A stretch of 64,000 nucleotides of DNA from assembly GCA_022823365.1 (NCBI GenBank), contig JAJDXG010000019.1:1-64000 (forward strand), given 5' to 3'. Positions within the stretch are counted from its first letter, which is position 1. Every line of letters starts with the position of its first letter. The stretch is from Gemmatimonadota bacterium. GTDB lineage: Bacteria > Gemmatimonadota > Gemmatimonadetes > Longimicrobiales > Gaopeijiaceae. A model generated the notes under the pieces. It ran no database searches. It saw nothing but the letters and a program-made list of their open reading frames with translations, and had not been told where the DNA came from. Shown here piece after piece: positions 55,443-64,000 of the stretch. A program made the position numbers and the translations under genes.

Positions 55443-56699
55443 GTGGCCTTGACCCTCCGCTACGGCATGGTCGGAGGAGGACCGGGCGCCTTCATCGGCC
55501 CTGTGCACCGGATGGCGGCCGCCCTCGACGGCGAATGGCGGCTCTGCGCGGGCGCCTTTTCGGCGGACGCGGAGAAGGCGCGGCAAACCGGCGCGCAACT
55601 GGGGCTGGCAACAGATCGCGCATACGGATCGTGGCAGGAGATGGCGGCGGCAGAAGCAGCTCTCCCGGACGATGAACGCATCCACGCGGTGGTGATCGTC
55701 ACCCCGAACCACCTGCACCATGCGGTGGCGCGCGCCTTTCTGAAGCGGGGCATTCACGTCATCTGCGACAAGCCGCTGGCGGTGACCGTGGAGGAGGCCG
55801 ACGACCTGTGCCGCCTGACCGCGTCGACCGGCCTCGTCTTCGCGGTGACCTACAACTACTCCGGCTATCCGCTGGTTAAGGAGGCGCGCGCGCGGGTGCG
55901 AAGCGGCGCCATCGGCCAGGTGCGCAAGGTGGTGGCGGAGTACTCGCAGGGGTGGCTGGCGGAGCTGCTCGAAGCGGAGGGACACAAGCAGGCGGAGTGG
56001 CGGGCCGATCCGGGGCGCGGGGGGCCGTCCGCCGTGCTGGGGGACATCGGGTCTCACGCACACCACCTCATGCGCTACGTGACCGGCCTGGAGGTGCAGC
56101 GCCTGTTCGCCGACCTGGGCACCGTGGTGGCAGGTCGCGCTGCCCACGACGATGCGGTAGTGCTTCTCGAGCTGGACGGCGGCGTCCGGAGCGTGCTGTT
56201 GGCCTCCCAGATCGCCACCGGCGAACGCAACCACCTGCGCCTGCGCGTCTACGGCAGCGAGGGCGGTCTCGACTGGAACCAGGAGGAGCCGAACCGCCTT
56301 CGCCTCCTGCGGCCGGACGGGTCGGTGCAGGTGCTGCACCGCGCGGCGGGAACCCGCGCTCGCGGCGCCGCGGCCGCCACCCGCCTGCCCGGCGGCCACC
56401 CCGAGGGCTTCGTGGAGGCCTTCGCGAACCTCTACCGGGAAGTGGCGCACGCGGTGCGGGGGCGGCATCGTGAGCGGGCGGGGGTTGGCCCGGCGGGCGG
56501 CGACGAAGCAGCGGATCCCGACTTCCCCACCGTCCGCGACGGCGCGCGCGGCATCCACTTCATCGACGCCGCGATCCGGAGCCACGAGGCGGGGACCTGG
56601 ATCGAGGCAGGCTACGCTCCCCGCCTGACTACTCCACTACGGCGTGCCCGGCCCGGGCCATCACGTTCAAAGCCTGTTCGAAGTCGACCCCAATCGTGA
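55443..56699 (+). CDS. Cytosolic Gfo/Idh/MocA family oxidoreductase
   Basis: A 418-residue enzyme without a signal peptide: Rossmann MVGGGPGAFIG, CDKPLAVT as the EKP-type motif, and GDIGSHAHHLMRYVTG carrying the catalytic histidine region. It would oxidise or reduce keto sugars in the cytosol. The start GTG is one base after the MFS stop. The last about 25 residues are Arg/Pro-rich and probably not part of the fold. The stop overlaps the decarboxylase start as GTGA. Confidence 0.9.
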   Translation: MALTLRYGMVGGGPGAFIGPVHRMAAALDGEWRLCAGAFSADAEKARQTGAQLGLATDRAYGSWQEMAAAEAALPDDERIHAVVIVTPNHLHHAVARAFLKRGIHVICDKPLAVTVEEADDLCRLTASTGLVFAVTYNYSGYPLVKEARARVRSGAIGQVRKVVAEYSQGWLAELLEAEGHKQAEWRADPGRGGPSAVLGDIGSHAHHLMRYVTGLEVQRLFADLGTVVAGRAAHDDAVVLLELDGGVRSVLLASQIATGERNHLRLRVYGSEGGLDWNQEEPNRLRLLRPDGSVQVLHRAAGTRARGAAAATRLPGGHPEGFVEAFANLYREVAHAVRGRHRERAGVGPAGGDEAADPDFPTVRDGARGIHFIDAAIRSHEAGTWIEAGYAPRLTTPLRRARPGPSRSKPVRSRPQS

Positions 56700-58149
56700 C
56701 ATCAAGCAGCAAACAATCCTGCCCCGACGCGACCACGAACGCGTCCGGCGATCTCCGGATGGAGCCGCCGGAGATGCTCGCGCTGGCCCGCGAGACCGCC
56801 GAACTCCTGGTGGATCGGATCGCGAATCTGCCTGCCGAAGGCGCCTGGGACGGCGAATTCAAGCAGGGACTCGACCACCTTATGGTGGAGCCGCCCGAAC
56901 ATGGCTCTCCGGCGGCAGATGTGCTTCGACGAGCCACGCGCGACATCCTTCCGCTGACATTGCGGCTGGACCACCCGCGCTGCTTCGGATTCGTGCCGTC
57001 GTCACCCACCTGGCCCGGCGTGCTGGCCGATTTCCTCGCTGCAGGCTACAACGCCAACACCATCAGCTGGCTGGTCGCGAGCGGTCCCAGCCAGATCGAA
57101 CTGGTCGTAGTCGACTGGATGCGCCGGTGGCTGGGCTATCCCCGGAGCGCCGGAGGGCTCATGACGAGCGGTGGCTCGGCAGCCGCGCTCGACGCTTTCG
57201 TCGCAGCCCGCGAAGCGGCAGGAAACCCGGAGCGCGCCGCCGTATACATGAGCGATCAGAGCCACAGCGCACAGATCCGCGCGGCCAGGATCGTCGGCGT
57301 TCGGCCCGAGTGCGTCCGGCGGGTTGGAAGCGATCCTCACTTTCGACTTGACATGGAGGCGCTGGCGGACGCCGTGGCCGGCGACCGCGCCGCCGGACTC
57401 CATCCCATCGCCGTGTGCGCGAATGCCGGCGCCGGCAGCACGGGTGCCATCGACCCCCTCGAACCGATGGCGGACTACTGCGAGGCCGAGAACATCTGGC
57501 TGCACGTCGATGCCGCGTACGGCGGATTCGCGGCCATTACCGAGAAGGGCACGAAGCTGCTGCAGGGCATCGAGCGGGCCGACTCGATCGGGCTCGACGC
57601 GCACAAGTGGTTCTTCCAGCCGTACGAGGCAGGCTGTCTTCTGGTAAAGAACGCGGAAACCCTCGAACATGCCTTCCGCGTTCCGCATGACATGCTGCAG
57701 GACTCGGTGTGGGGCGCGAACCATCCGAACTTCTCGGACCGCGGCCTGCAGCACAGTCGCCTGTTTCGCGCTCTCAAGATCTGGATGTCGGTCCAGACCT
57801 TCGGGATGGCTGCGTTCCGGCGCGCAGTTTCGCTGGGGATGGAGCTGGCGAGCCGGGCGGAGGAATACATCAACGCGAGCCCGGTCCTGGAGGGGATGAC
57901 GCGCGCTTCGCTGGGCATCGTGTGCTTCCGGGTCAACCCCGCAGGCGGCGGCCTCGATGAAGCATCCCTGGACGCGATCAACCGCAAAGTACTCTCCCGG
58001 GTTTTCTGGGAAGATCGCGCGTTCATGTCGTCGACGCTCGTCGCCGGGCGTTTCGCGCTTCGAATGTGCATCCTCAATCACACGACCACCTGGGACCACG
58101 TGCGAGAGACCCTGGAGACCGCCGAGCGGTTCGGGACCGAGGCGTTGGC

Positions 58150-58153
<4 letters not shown>
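56696..58153 (+). CDS. Group II pyridoxal-phosphate-dependent decarboxylase
   Basis: A 485-residue fold-type I PLP enzyme resembling aromatic-L-amino-acid/glutamate-type decarboxylases. The PLP lysine lies in LDAHKWFF (K304), with the ring-binding aspartate in HVDAAYGG (D272), [12 protein letters not shown] for phosphate binding, and SQSHSAQ-like [10 protein letters not shown] for ring stacking. It would decarboxylate, or possibly oxidatively deaminate, an amino acid or amine. Overlaps on both sides (GTGA and TTGA) embed it between a Gfo/Idh gene and a sugar isomerase gene. An in-frame ATG lies 21 codons downstream. Confidence 0.9.
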
Positions 58154-59166
<1,013 letters not shown>

Positions 59167-59219
59167 TTTCCCCCGGCAACATTCCCCGCCTCTCGGGCAG
59201 TTTACTTCAGAATACACCC

Positions 59220-60308
59220 ATGGACCGGTCTCCGACCCTGGCGGCATCCCGCGCGACGCCGCAAACCCTCCGTCTCCCGCTCCTCGCGATCCTGCTCTCA
59301 ACCCTGGCCACGTGCGAATCCGAGGTCGCGGCACCCGAGGAAGAAGTGTTCGAGGAGGGCGAGATCTCCTTCGATGCGTCCTCCCCCACGGATTTCGTCT
59401 ACCTGAACCTCGCGGACGGGACGCGGGTGAGCCCTTCCGACCCCGCGGCCTCCACCGAATGGCACCTGGCGTTCCGCCGCTTCTCAGTGCGCCTCAACAG
59501 CGGCGTTTCGGGCCCGGGATCCGTGTCGGGGTACAATCTCGGCAACAACGCCTCCTCGTCGGCGGAACAGGTCGTCGCGCTGACGCCCGAGGATGGAGAG
59601 GCGGCGTTCCAGGCCGTCACCGAGGCCGATATCCCGGTTTCGTCCGCCTTCGTGGAGGATGGCCTCGCCCCGGACCCGGGTTCTTCCTGGTTCCGCTTCG
59701 ATCCCCAGGCGGGGACCCTGGTGGCGGATCCGCGGGTGGCATGGAAGGTGCGGGAGAGTTCGGGACGAGGTCACGCGCTCTTTCGCGTCGCGGAGTTGCG
59801 CATGGAGGGACAACGGCCGCTGGGGCTGAACATCGAATACCGGCGCCAGGATCCGGGCGGCGCCCTGGGCGAGGCAGGCATCCTGGGCGTCGACCTCACG
59901 CGCGGTCCGGCGTACGTCGGTTTCGCGGGTGCCGAGCGGCCGCAGCCGGGGAGCTGCGATTGGGATGTCGGCGTGTCGCCCGAGTTCGGCGTACTGGTGA
60001 ACGGCGACTGCGGGGCCGGGACTTTCCCCCTCGACGCCGCGCAGGATTTCACCACGCAGACGCGCGCCGACGACGCCCCCGAGTATGCGGACTTCCTGGC
60101 CGTGATCGCCGGCGCCTTTCCGGCCAGCGTCATCGACGCCGGCGGGATCTTCTGGTACGGAATCCAGAACAACAACCGCCTTTGGCCGACCTACAACGTC
60201 TTTCTGGTGAGGGTGGACCAGGACGTCTACAAGGTGCAGGTCCACGACTACTACAGCGCCACGGGAGCGTCGGGATTCCCGTCCGTGAGGTTCCAGCGAC
60301 TCCGATGA
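59220..60308 (+). CDS. HmuY family haem-binding lipoprotein
   Basis: A 362-residue lipoprotein (Cys after LSTLAT, then an acidic linker). HmuY-family signatures are FVYLNLADGTRV, STEWHLAFRRFSVRLNSG and a C-terminal VDQDVYKVQVHDYYS. HmuY proteins bind haem at the surface and hand it to a TonB receptor; here the receptor starts within the stop codon (ATGA). The haem ligands cannot be assigned by eye. It follows the isomerase gene by 53 bases. Confidence 0.82.
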   Translation: MDRSPTLAASRATPQTLRLPLLAILLSTLATCESEVAAPEEEVFEEGEISFDASSPTDFVYLNLADGTRVSPSDPAASTEWHLAFRRFSVRLNSGVSGPGSVSGYNLGNNASSSAEQVVALTPEDGEAAFQAVTEADIPVSSAFVEDGLAPDPGSSWFRFDPQAGTLVADPRVAWKVRESSGRGHALFRVAELRMEGQRPLGLNIEYRRQDPGGALGEAGILGVDLTRGPAYVGFAGAERPQPGSCDWDVGVSPEFGVLVNGDCGAGTFPLDAAQDFTTQTRADDAPEYADFLAVIAGAFPASVIDAGGIFWYGIQNNNRLWPTYNVFLVRVDQDVYKVQVHDYYSATGASGFPSVRFQRLR

Positions 60309-62512
60309 ACGGGGCCGCGCGCGCGGGATCGATCGCGGCCTTCGGACTCGCAGCCCTCCTGGCGGCTTCGGGCCTGCGCGCTCTGGTGCCATTCGACCTT
60401 CGGGCATTCCCGCCCGCGTCGCAGGAGTTTCCCCTGGGCCAGGTCGTAGACCAGGCGTCGGGCGCGGGCATCGCCGGTGCGGGCCTGATGTGGATTCCGC
60501 CGGGCGGGGCGCGGGGGCCCGGCGGCGACAGCCTGATGCCGTTGACCACCAACTCGCTCGGAGCCTTTGCGCTGCCCGAATCCTGGGGTCCCGGGGGCAG
60601 GGTCGAGTTGACGGCCCTCGGATATGTCGCCCGCACACTCACGTGGGCGGAAGCGGCCGCGGCGGATTGGCGCCTCGAACTTGCGCGCGATCCGCTGGCG
60701 CTGGACGAGGTGGTGGTGACGGCCAGCGTGCGCGCGCGGCGCCGGTCGGAGATCGCCCTGCCGGTGGAGACCATCGAGGCGGCGGAGATCGCCGCAGCCG
60801 GGGCGCCATCCGCGGACCGACTTCTGGAGGAGCTGCCCGGCGTGCAGGTAACCGGGAACGCCCCGACCGGGTCGAACCTCCTGATCCGCGGCATCGGCGG
60901 CGCACGCGTGCTCGTGCTCCTGGACGGGCAGCCGGTCACCGGAACCCTCATCGAGAACCGCGACCTGAGCCGCATGTCGCTCGCCGGCAGCGAGCGGGTA
61001 GAGATCGTGAAGGGTCCGCTCTCGTCTCTCTATGGTTCCGACGCCCTGGGAGGCGTGGTGAACGTCATCACCCGGCTGCCCGCGACCGGCTTTCGCGTGG
61101 ACGCACGCGCGCTGTCGGGAGGCGCGGGCCGGCAGGAGGCGGAGGCGACCGCGAGCGGAGGAGGCCGCCTCCAGTACAGCATCACCGGAGGATGGCGCCA
61201 GGAGAACCAGGTTCCGGGACTCATCAGCGGCGGCCAGGACGCCTTCGCGCGCGTATGGGACGGCCGTTCCCGCCTGCGCTTCGCCGTGACCGACGACTGG
61301 GAGCTGCGCGCCGGCCTCACCTTCCTGCGCGAGCGCCAGCGATGGCCGGTCGGGGGCGGGTTCTCCGGGTTCAACGACAACCGCGGCGTCTCGGGCTGGC
61401 TGGAAACCCGGCGCCGGGCCGGCCTCGGGGAATGGAACGCAACCGTATTCGCCCAGAACTACGAGCATCTCTACCGGAGCGCGCGCGGCGACGCCCCCAT
61501 CGCCGGCGACCGCTCCAACGCCCAGTGGGAGAGGCTCGCCAAGGGTACCGCGGGCTACTCGGGCAGCCGGGGCGATCACGACTTCGACGTTGGCATCGAG
61601 GCCGCGGTGCGCTCCATCCGGTCGCCCGACAAGCTGGTCGAGGAGCGGGCCTCGGACGACCAGCTCGCCGTTTTCGTGCAGGACGCCTGGCGACTGGGCG
61701 CCACGGTGGTGAGCGGCGGCGCGCGCCTCACCCGCAACAGCCGCTGGGGGTCGAACCTGGCGCCCTCGCTGGGGCTGACCCGCGCCTTCGGGGAGAGCCT
61801 GCGCCTTCGCGCCGCCGTCGCCCAGGGCTTCCGCGCGCCGTCCTTCAAGGAGCTGGGCTGGAGGTACGTCAACCTGGCGGCGGGCGTCACCGTCCAGGGC
61901 CATCCCGACCTTCAACCCGAGCGCTCCTGGAACGTATCGGCCGGCGCGGAGTGGCGGGCGGGCGGGCGGCTGCTGGTCGACGCCGAAGTCTACAGCAACC
62001 GCATCCGGAACCTCGTCGAGCTCGGGTTCATCGGCAACGCGCCGAGCGGCCTGCTCGTCTACTCCCCGCGCAACCTGGCCGACGCCGTCACCCAGGGCTT
62101 CGAGCTCTCGCTGCACGCGCTCGCGGGAGACGGCGAGCTCTCCGCGGGCTACGCGTACCTCGACGCGCGCACGGGGTCCGGCGGGCGGCTCGATCGGCGC
62201 GCCAGACACTCCGCGCGAGCCCGCGCCAGCTGGACCGCGGAGGAGTTCCCGGGCCTCCGCCTGGATGCGACCGCCCACTTCACCGGGAGCGCCCCCATCA
62301 TCCTGACCCAGCCCGACGGAACCTCGGTTCCGCTGGGGACCCAGGAGCGATTCACCGCGGTGGACCTGCAGGCGACCCTCCCCATCGCGGACAACCTCGA
62401 GCTGCTCGCCGGCGTCGACAACCTGTTCGACGCCCGGCCCGAGGGATGGCAGGGAATCATCGAACGCCGCTTCCGGATGAGCGTCCGGCTCCGGGAGCTG
62501 TTCGCGGGATAG
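60305..62512 (+). CDS. TonB-dependent receptor, HmuR-like
   Basis: A 735-residue outer-membrane receptor. Signal-like N-terminus, a short carboxypeptidase-regulatory-like domain (about 35-120), TonB-box-like LDEVVVTASV, plug with LPGVQVTGNA and GPLSSLYGSDALGGVVNVIT, and a 22-strand-type barrel. The barrel contains FRAPSFKELGW and HPDLQPERS, resembling the FRAP/NPDL boxes of haem receptors. Coupled to the HmuY-like gene, so haem import is the best guess. Confidence 0.88.
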   Translation: MNGAARAGSIAAFGLAALLAASGLRALVPFDLRAFPPASQEFPLGQVVDQASGAGIAGAGLMWIPPGGARGPGGDSLMPLTTNSLGAFALPESWGPGGRVELTALGYVARTLTWAEAAAADWRLELARDPLALDEVVVTASVRARRRSEIALPVETIEAAEIAAAGAPSADRLLEELPGVQVTGNAPTGSNLLIRGIGGARVLVLLDGQPVTGTLIENRDLSRMSLAGSERVEIVKGPLSSLYGSDALGGVVNVITRLPATGFRVDARALSGGAGRQEAEATASGGGRLQYSITGGWRQENQVPGLISGGQDAFARVWDGRSRLRFAVTDDWELRAGLTFLRERQRWPVGGGFSGFNDNRGVSGWLETRRRAGLGEWNATVFAQNYEHLYRSARGDAPIAGDRSNAQWERLAKGTAGYSGSRGDHDFDVGIEAAVRSIRSPDKLVEERASDDQLAVFVQDAWRLGATVVSGGARLTRNSRWGSNLAPSLGLTRAFGESLRLRAAVAQGFRAPSFKELGWRYVNLAAGVTVQGHPDLQPERSWNVSAGAEWRAGGRLLVDAEVYSNRIRNLVELGFIGNAPSGLLVYSPRNLADAVTQGFELSLHALAGDGELSAGYAYLDARTGSGGRLDRRARHSARARASWTAEEFPGLRLDATAHFTGSAPIILTQPDGTSVPLGTQERFTAVDLQATLPIADNLELLAGVDNLFDARPEGWQGIIERRFRMSVRLRELFAG

Positions 62513-62578
62513 ACCCCGTCACCGCCAGCGCGCGGGGCCCGGATTCCGCTCTCCGCGGCGCAGGCCCATCCCGCCCCG

Positions 62579-62613
62579 CGCCCGAGTCGTCGCGCACCTT
62601 TCCGACTCGGGCG
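62579..62613. terminator. Intergenic stem-loop, possible terminator of the receptor gene
   Basis: An 11-bp perfect stem (CGCCCGAGTCG with CGACTCGGGCG) and 13-base loop between the receptor stop and the next gene. No T-run follows, so termination is a guess; it could also shape the leader of the next mRNA. Confidence 0.45.
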
Positions 62614-62670
62614 GCCAGCACTTATGTTGCGGGGTCTTTCGTCTCCGGTCTCCCTTCTTGCGGTGGGTCA

Positions 62671-64000
62671 ATGGTCAAACGAACGATCACAGCGATGCTG
62701 GCCGCCCTGGTAATCACTCCCACCGTCCTGTCGGCCGCGCAGGGCCTCTCCGACGATGAGCTTGAGCCTCTCGTGGCCCGTGTCGAAGAGGGCGTACTCG
62801 AACGCGCCAAGCTGGCCCAGGTCATGGTGGACAAGATCTTCTCCTTCTCCGAGCTGGGGCAGCAGGAGATCGAGACCTCGGCCTACATTACGGGGATCCT
62901 CGAGGAGAACGGGTTCACCATCGAGCACGCACCCTCGGGCATTCCCACCGGCTGGTTCGCGCGCTGGGGAAGCGGCAGGCCGGTCATTTCCTTCGGGTCC
63001 GACATCGACGGCATCCCCAAGGCCAACCAGAAGCCCGGGGTCGCCTATCACGACCCCCTGATTCCGGGCGCCCCCGGCCACGGCGAGGGCCACAACTCGG
63101 GACAGGCCGTGAACGTGGTGGCGGCGCTCGCGCTCAAGGAGGTCATGGAGGCCGAGGGCATCGAGGGCACGCTCGTGCTATGGCCCGGCGTCGCCGAGGA
63201 GCAGTTGGGCTCGAAGGCCTGGTACGTGCGCGACGGCTATCTCCAGGACATCGACATCACCCTCTTCACGCACGTGAGCAGCAACCTGTCGGTGAGCTGG
63301 GGCCAGGGGAGCGGCACCGGGCTGGTCTCCGTGGAGTTCACCTTCGCGGGCGAGGCCGCGCACGGCGCCGGCGCGCCCTGGCGGGGCCGCAGCGCACTCG
63401 ACGCGGTCGAGCTGATGAACGTCGCCTGGAACTTCCGGCGCGAGCACCTGCGGCCCGACCAGCGCTCCCACTACGTGATCAGCGACGGCGGCGACCAGCC
63501 GAACGTCGTGCCGCCAAGCGCTTCGGTATGGTATTTCATCCGCGAGATGGACTACGAGGACATCAGGCGCAACTTCGACACCGCCATCCGCATCGCCGAG
63601 GGCGCCGCCCTGATGACCGACACCGAGATGTCGTACCGGATCATCGGAGCTGCCTGGCCGCGGCACTTCAACAGGGTGGTCGCCGAGACGATGTACGAAC
63701 ACATCGAAGATGTCGGGCTTCCGGAGTGGACCGACCACGACCACGATTTCGCGAGCGCGGTGCAGGAATCGGTGGGAAGCGTCCCGTCGGGGATGCCGAT
63801 CACCCTGTCGCCCCTGGGTGAGCCGGGGCCGCGCCGGAGTGGCGGATCCGACGATATCGGCGACATCTCGTGGAACGTGCCCACGGTGACCCTGCGCTTC
63901 CCGTCCAACGTGCCGGGGCTTCCGGGTCACCACTGGTCGAGCGCCATGGCGATGGCCACCCCGATCGCGCACAAGGGCGCGGTCGCCGGTGCGCGGGTGA
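62671..64000 (+). CDS. M20 family amidohydrolase, AbgB-like (3' end outside window)
   Basis: The first 443 residues of an exported protein with a signal peptide (ATG at 62671, cleavage near LSAAQ). The M20 fold is clear: FGSDIDG, the metal motif GHGEGHNSG (usually GH-x-CGH), EEQLGSKAW, and a dimerisation domain with AAHGAGAPWRGRSALDAVELMNVAWNF and QPNVVPPSA, close to AbgB p-aminobenzoyl-glutamate hydrolase. It would cleave amide bonds of acyl-amino acids or folate fragments in the periplasm. The frame is still open at the edge. Confidence 0.9.
   Translation, partial: MVKRTITAMLAALVITPTVLSAAQGLSDDELEPLVARVEEGVLERAKLAQVMVDKIFSFSELGQQEIETSAYITGILEENGFTIEHAPSGIPTGWFARWGSGRPVISFGSDIDGIPKANQKPGVAYHDPLIPGAPGHGEGHNSGQAVNVVAALALKEVMEAEGIEGTLVLWPGVAEEQLGSKAWYVRDGYLQDIDITLFTHVSSNLSVSWGQGSGTGLVSVEFTFAGEAAHGAGAPWRGRSALDAVELMNVAWNFRREHLRPDQRSHYVISDGGDQPNVVPPSASVWYFIREMDYEDIRRNFDTAIRIAEGAALMTDTEMSYRIIGAAWPRHFNRVVAETMYEHIEDVGLPEWTDHDHDFASAVQESVGSVPSGMPITLSPLGEPGPRRSGGSDDIGDISWNVPTVTLRFPSNVPGLPGHHWSSAMAMATPIAHKGAVAGARV

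Overview
This is a gene-dense, GC-rich bacterial chromosome segment. The gene types point to Gemmatimonadota: two SusC/SusD-type outer-membrane uptake pairs, several periplasmic amidohydrolases fused to or sitting beside beta-propellers, abundant lipoprotein and Tat signals, a CIRCE-controlled groESL operon, and frequent 4-base stop/start overlaps. The phylum is inferred from gene types only; no 16S rRNA is present. I see no tRNA, rRNA, CRISPR array, insertion sequence or phage.

Layout. 1-8.7 kb: a phytanoyl-CoA dioxygenase-family protein whose metal motif reads H-V-G, as in iron halogenases. It converges on a susC-susD-amidohydrolase operon. Divergent from that operon are an exported cyclophilin and a small lipoprotein consisting of a TonB-receptor plug. 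8.8-10.8 kb: a Fur-box-like palindrome before a helix-hairpin-helix lipoprotein and a PepSY membrane protein, probably an iron unit. 10.8-15.1 kb: thrS, then groES-groEL with a readable promoter, CIRCE and terminator. 15.2-22.4 kb: a propeller-amidohydrolase, a glycosyltransferase, an AlbA_2/Schlafen-type regulator and an Ig-repeat lipoprotein. 22.5-31.4 kb: housekeeping genes on the minus strand (coaX, birA, uppP, miaA, mutL, tatD, secF, secD). 31.7-36.1 kb: a second susC-susD pair. 36.5-37.1 kb: an MNT nucleotidyltransferase with the wreck of its HEPN partner. 37.2-47.9 kb: an S9-like peptidase, an Ig/carboxypeptidase-regulatory/HExxH metalloprotease overlapping a DCC gene antisense, murB, a PQQ-type dehydrogenase, and a coupled MATE-LonN-hydrolase run.

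48.1-62.5 kb is the most distinctive part: eleven plus-strand genes in close succession. Nine form a putative oxidative (3-keto) glycoside pathway: a Tat-exported Gfo/Idh dehydrogenase, a DUF1080 3-keto-glycoside hydrolase, a Tat-type sugar isomerase, a GMC oxidoreductase with its Tat-lipoprotein subunit 3, a FucP-like sugar transporter, a cytosolic Gfo/Idh enzyme, a group II PLP decarboxylase and a cytosolic sugar isomerase. The decarboxylase overlaps both neighbours and has no obvious role in a sugar route, which makes it the best candidate for new chemistry. The run ends with a HmuY-like lipoprotein and a TonB receptor (haem uptake). An AbgB-like M20 amidohydrolase runs off the right edge.
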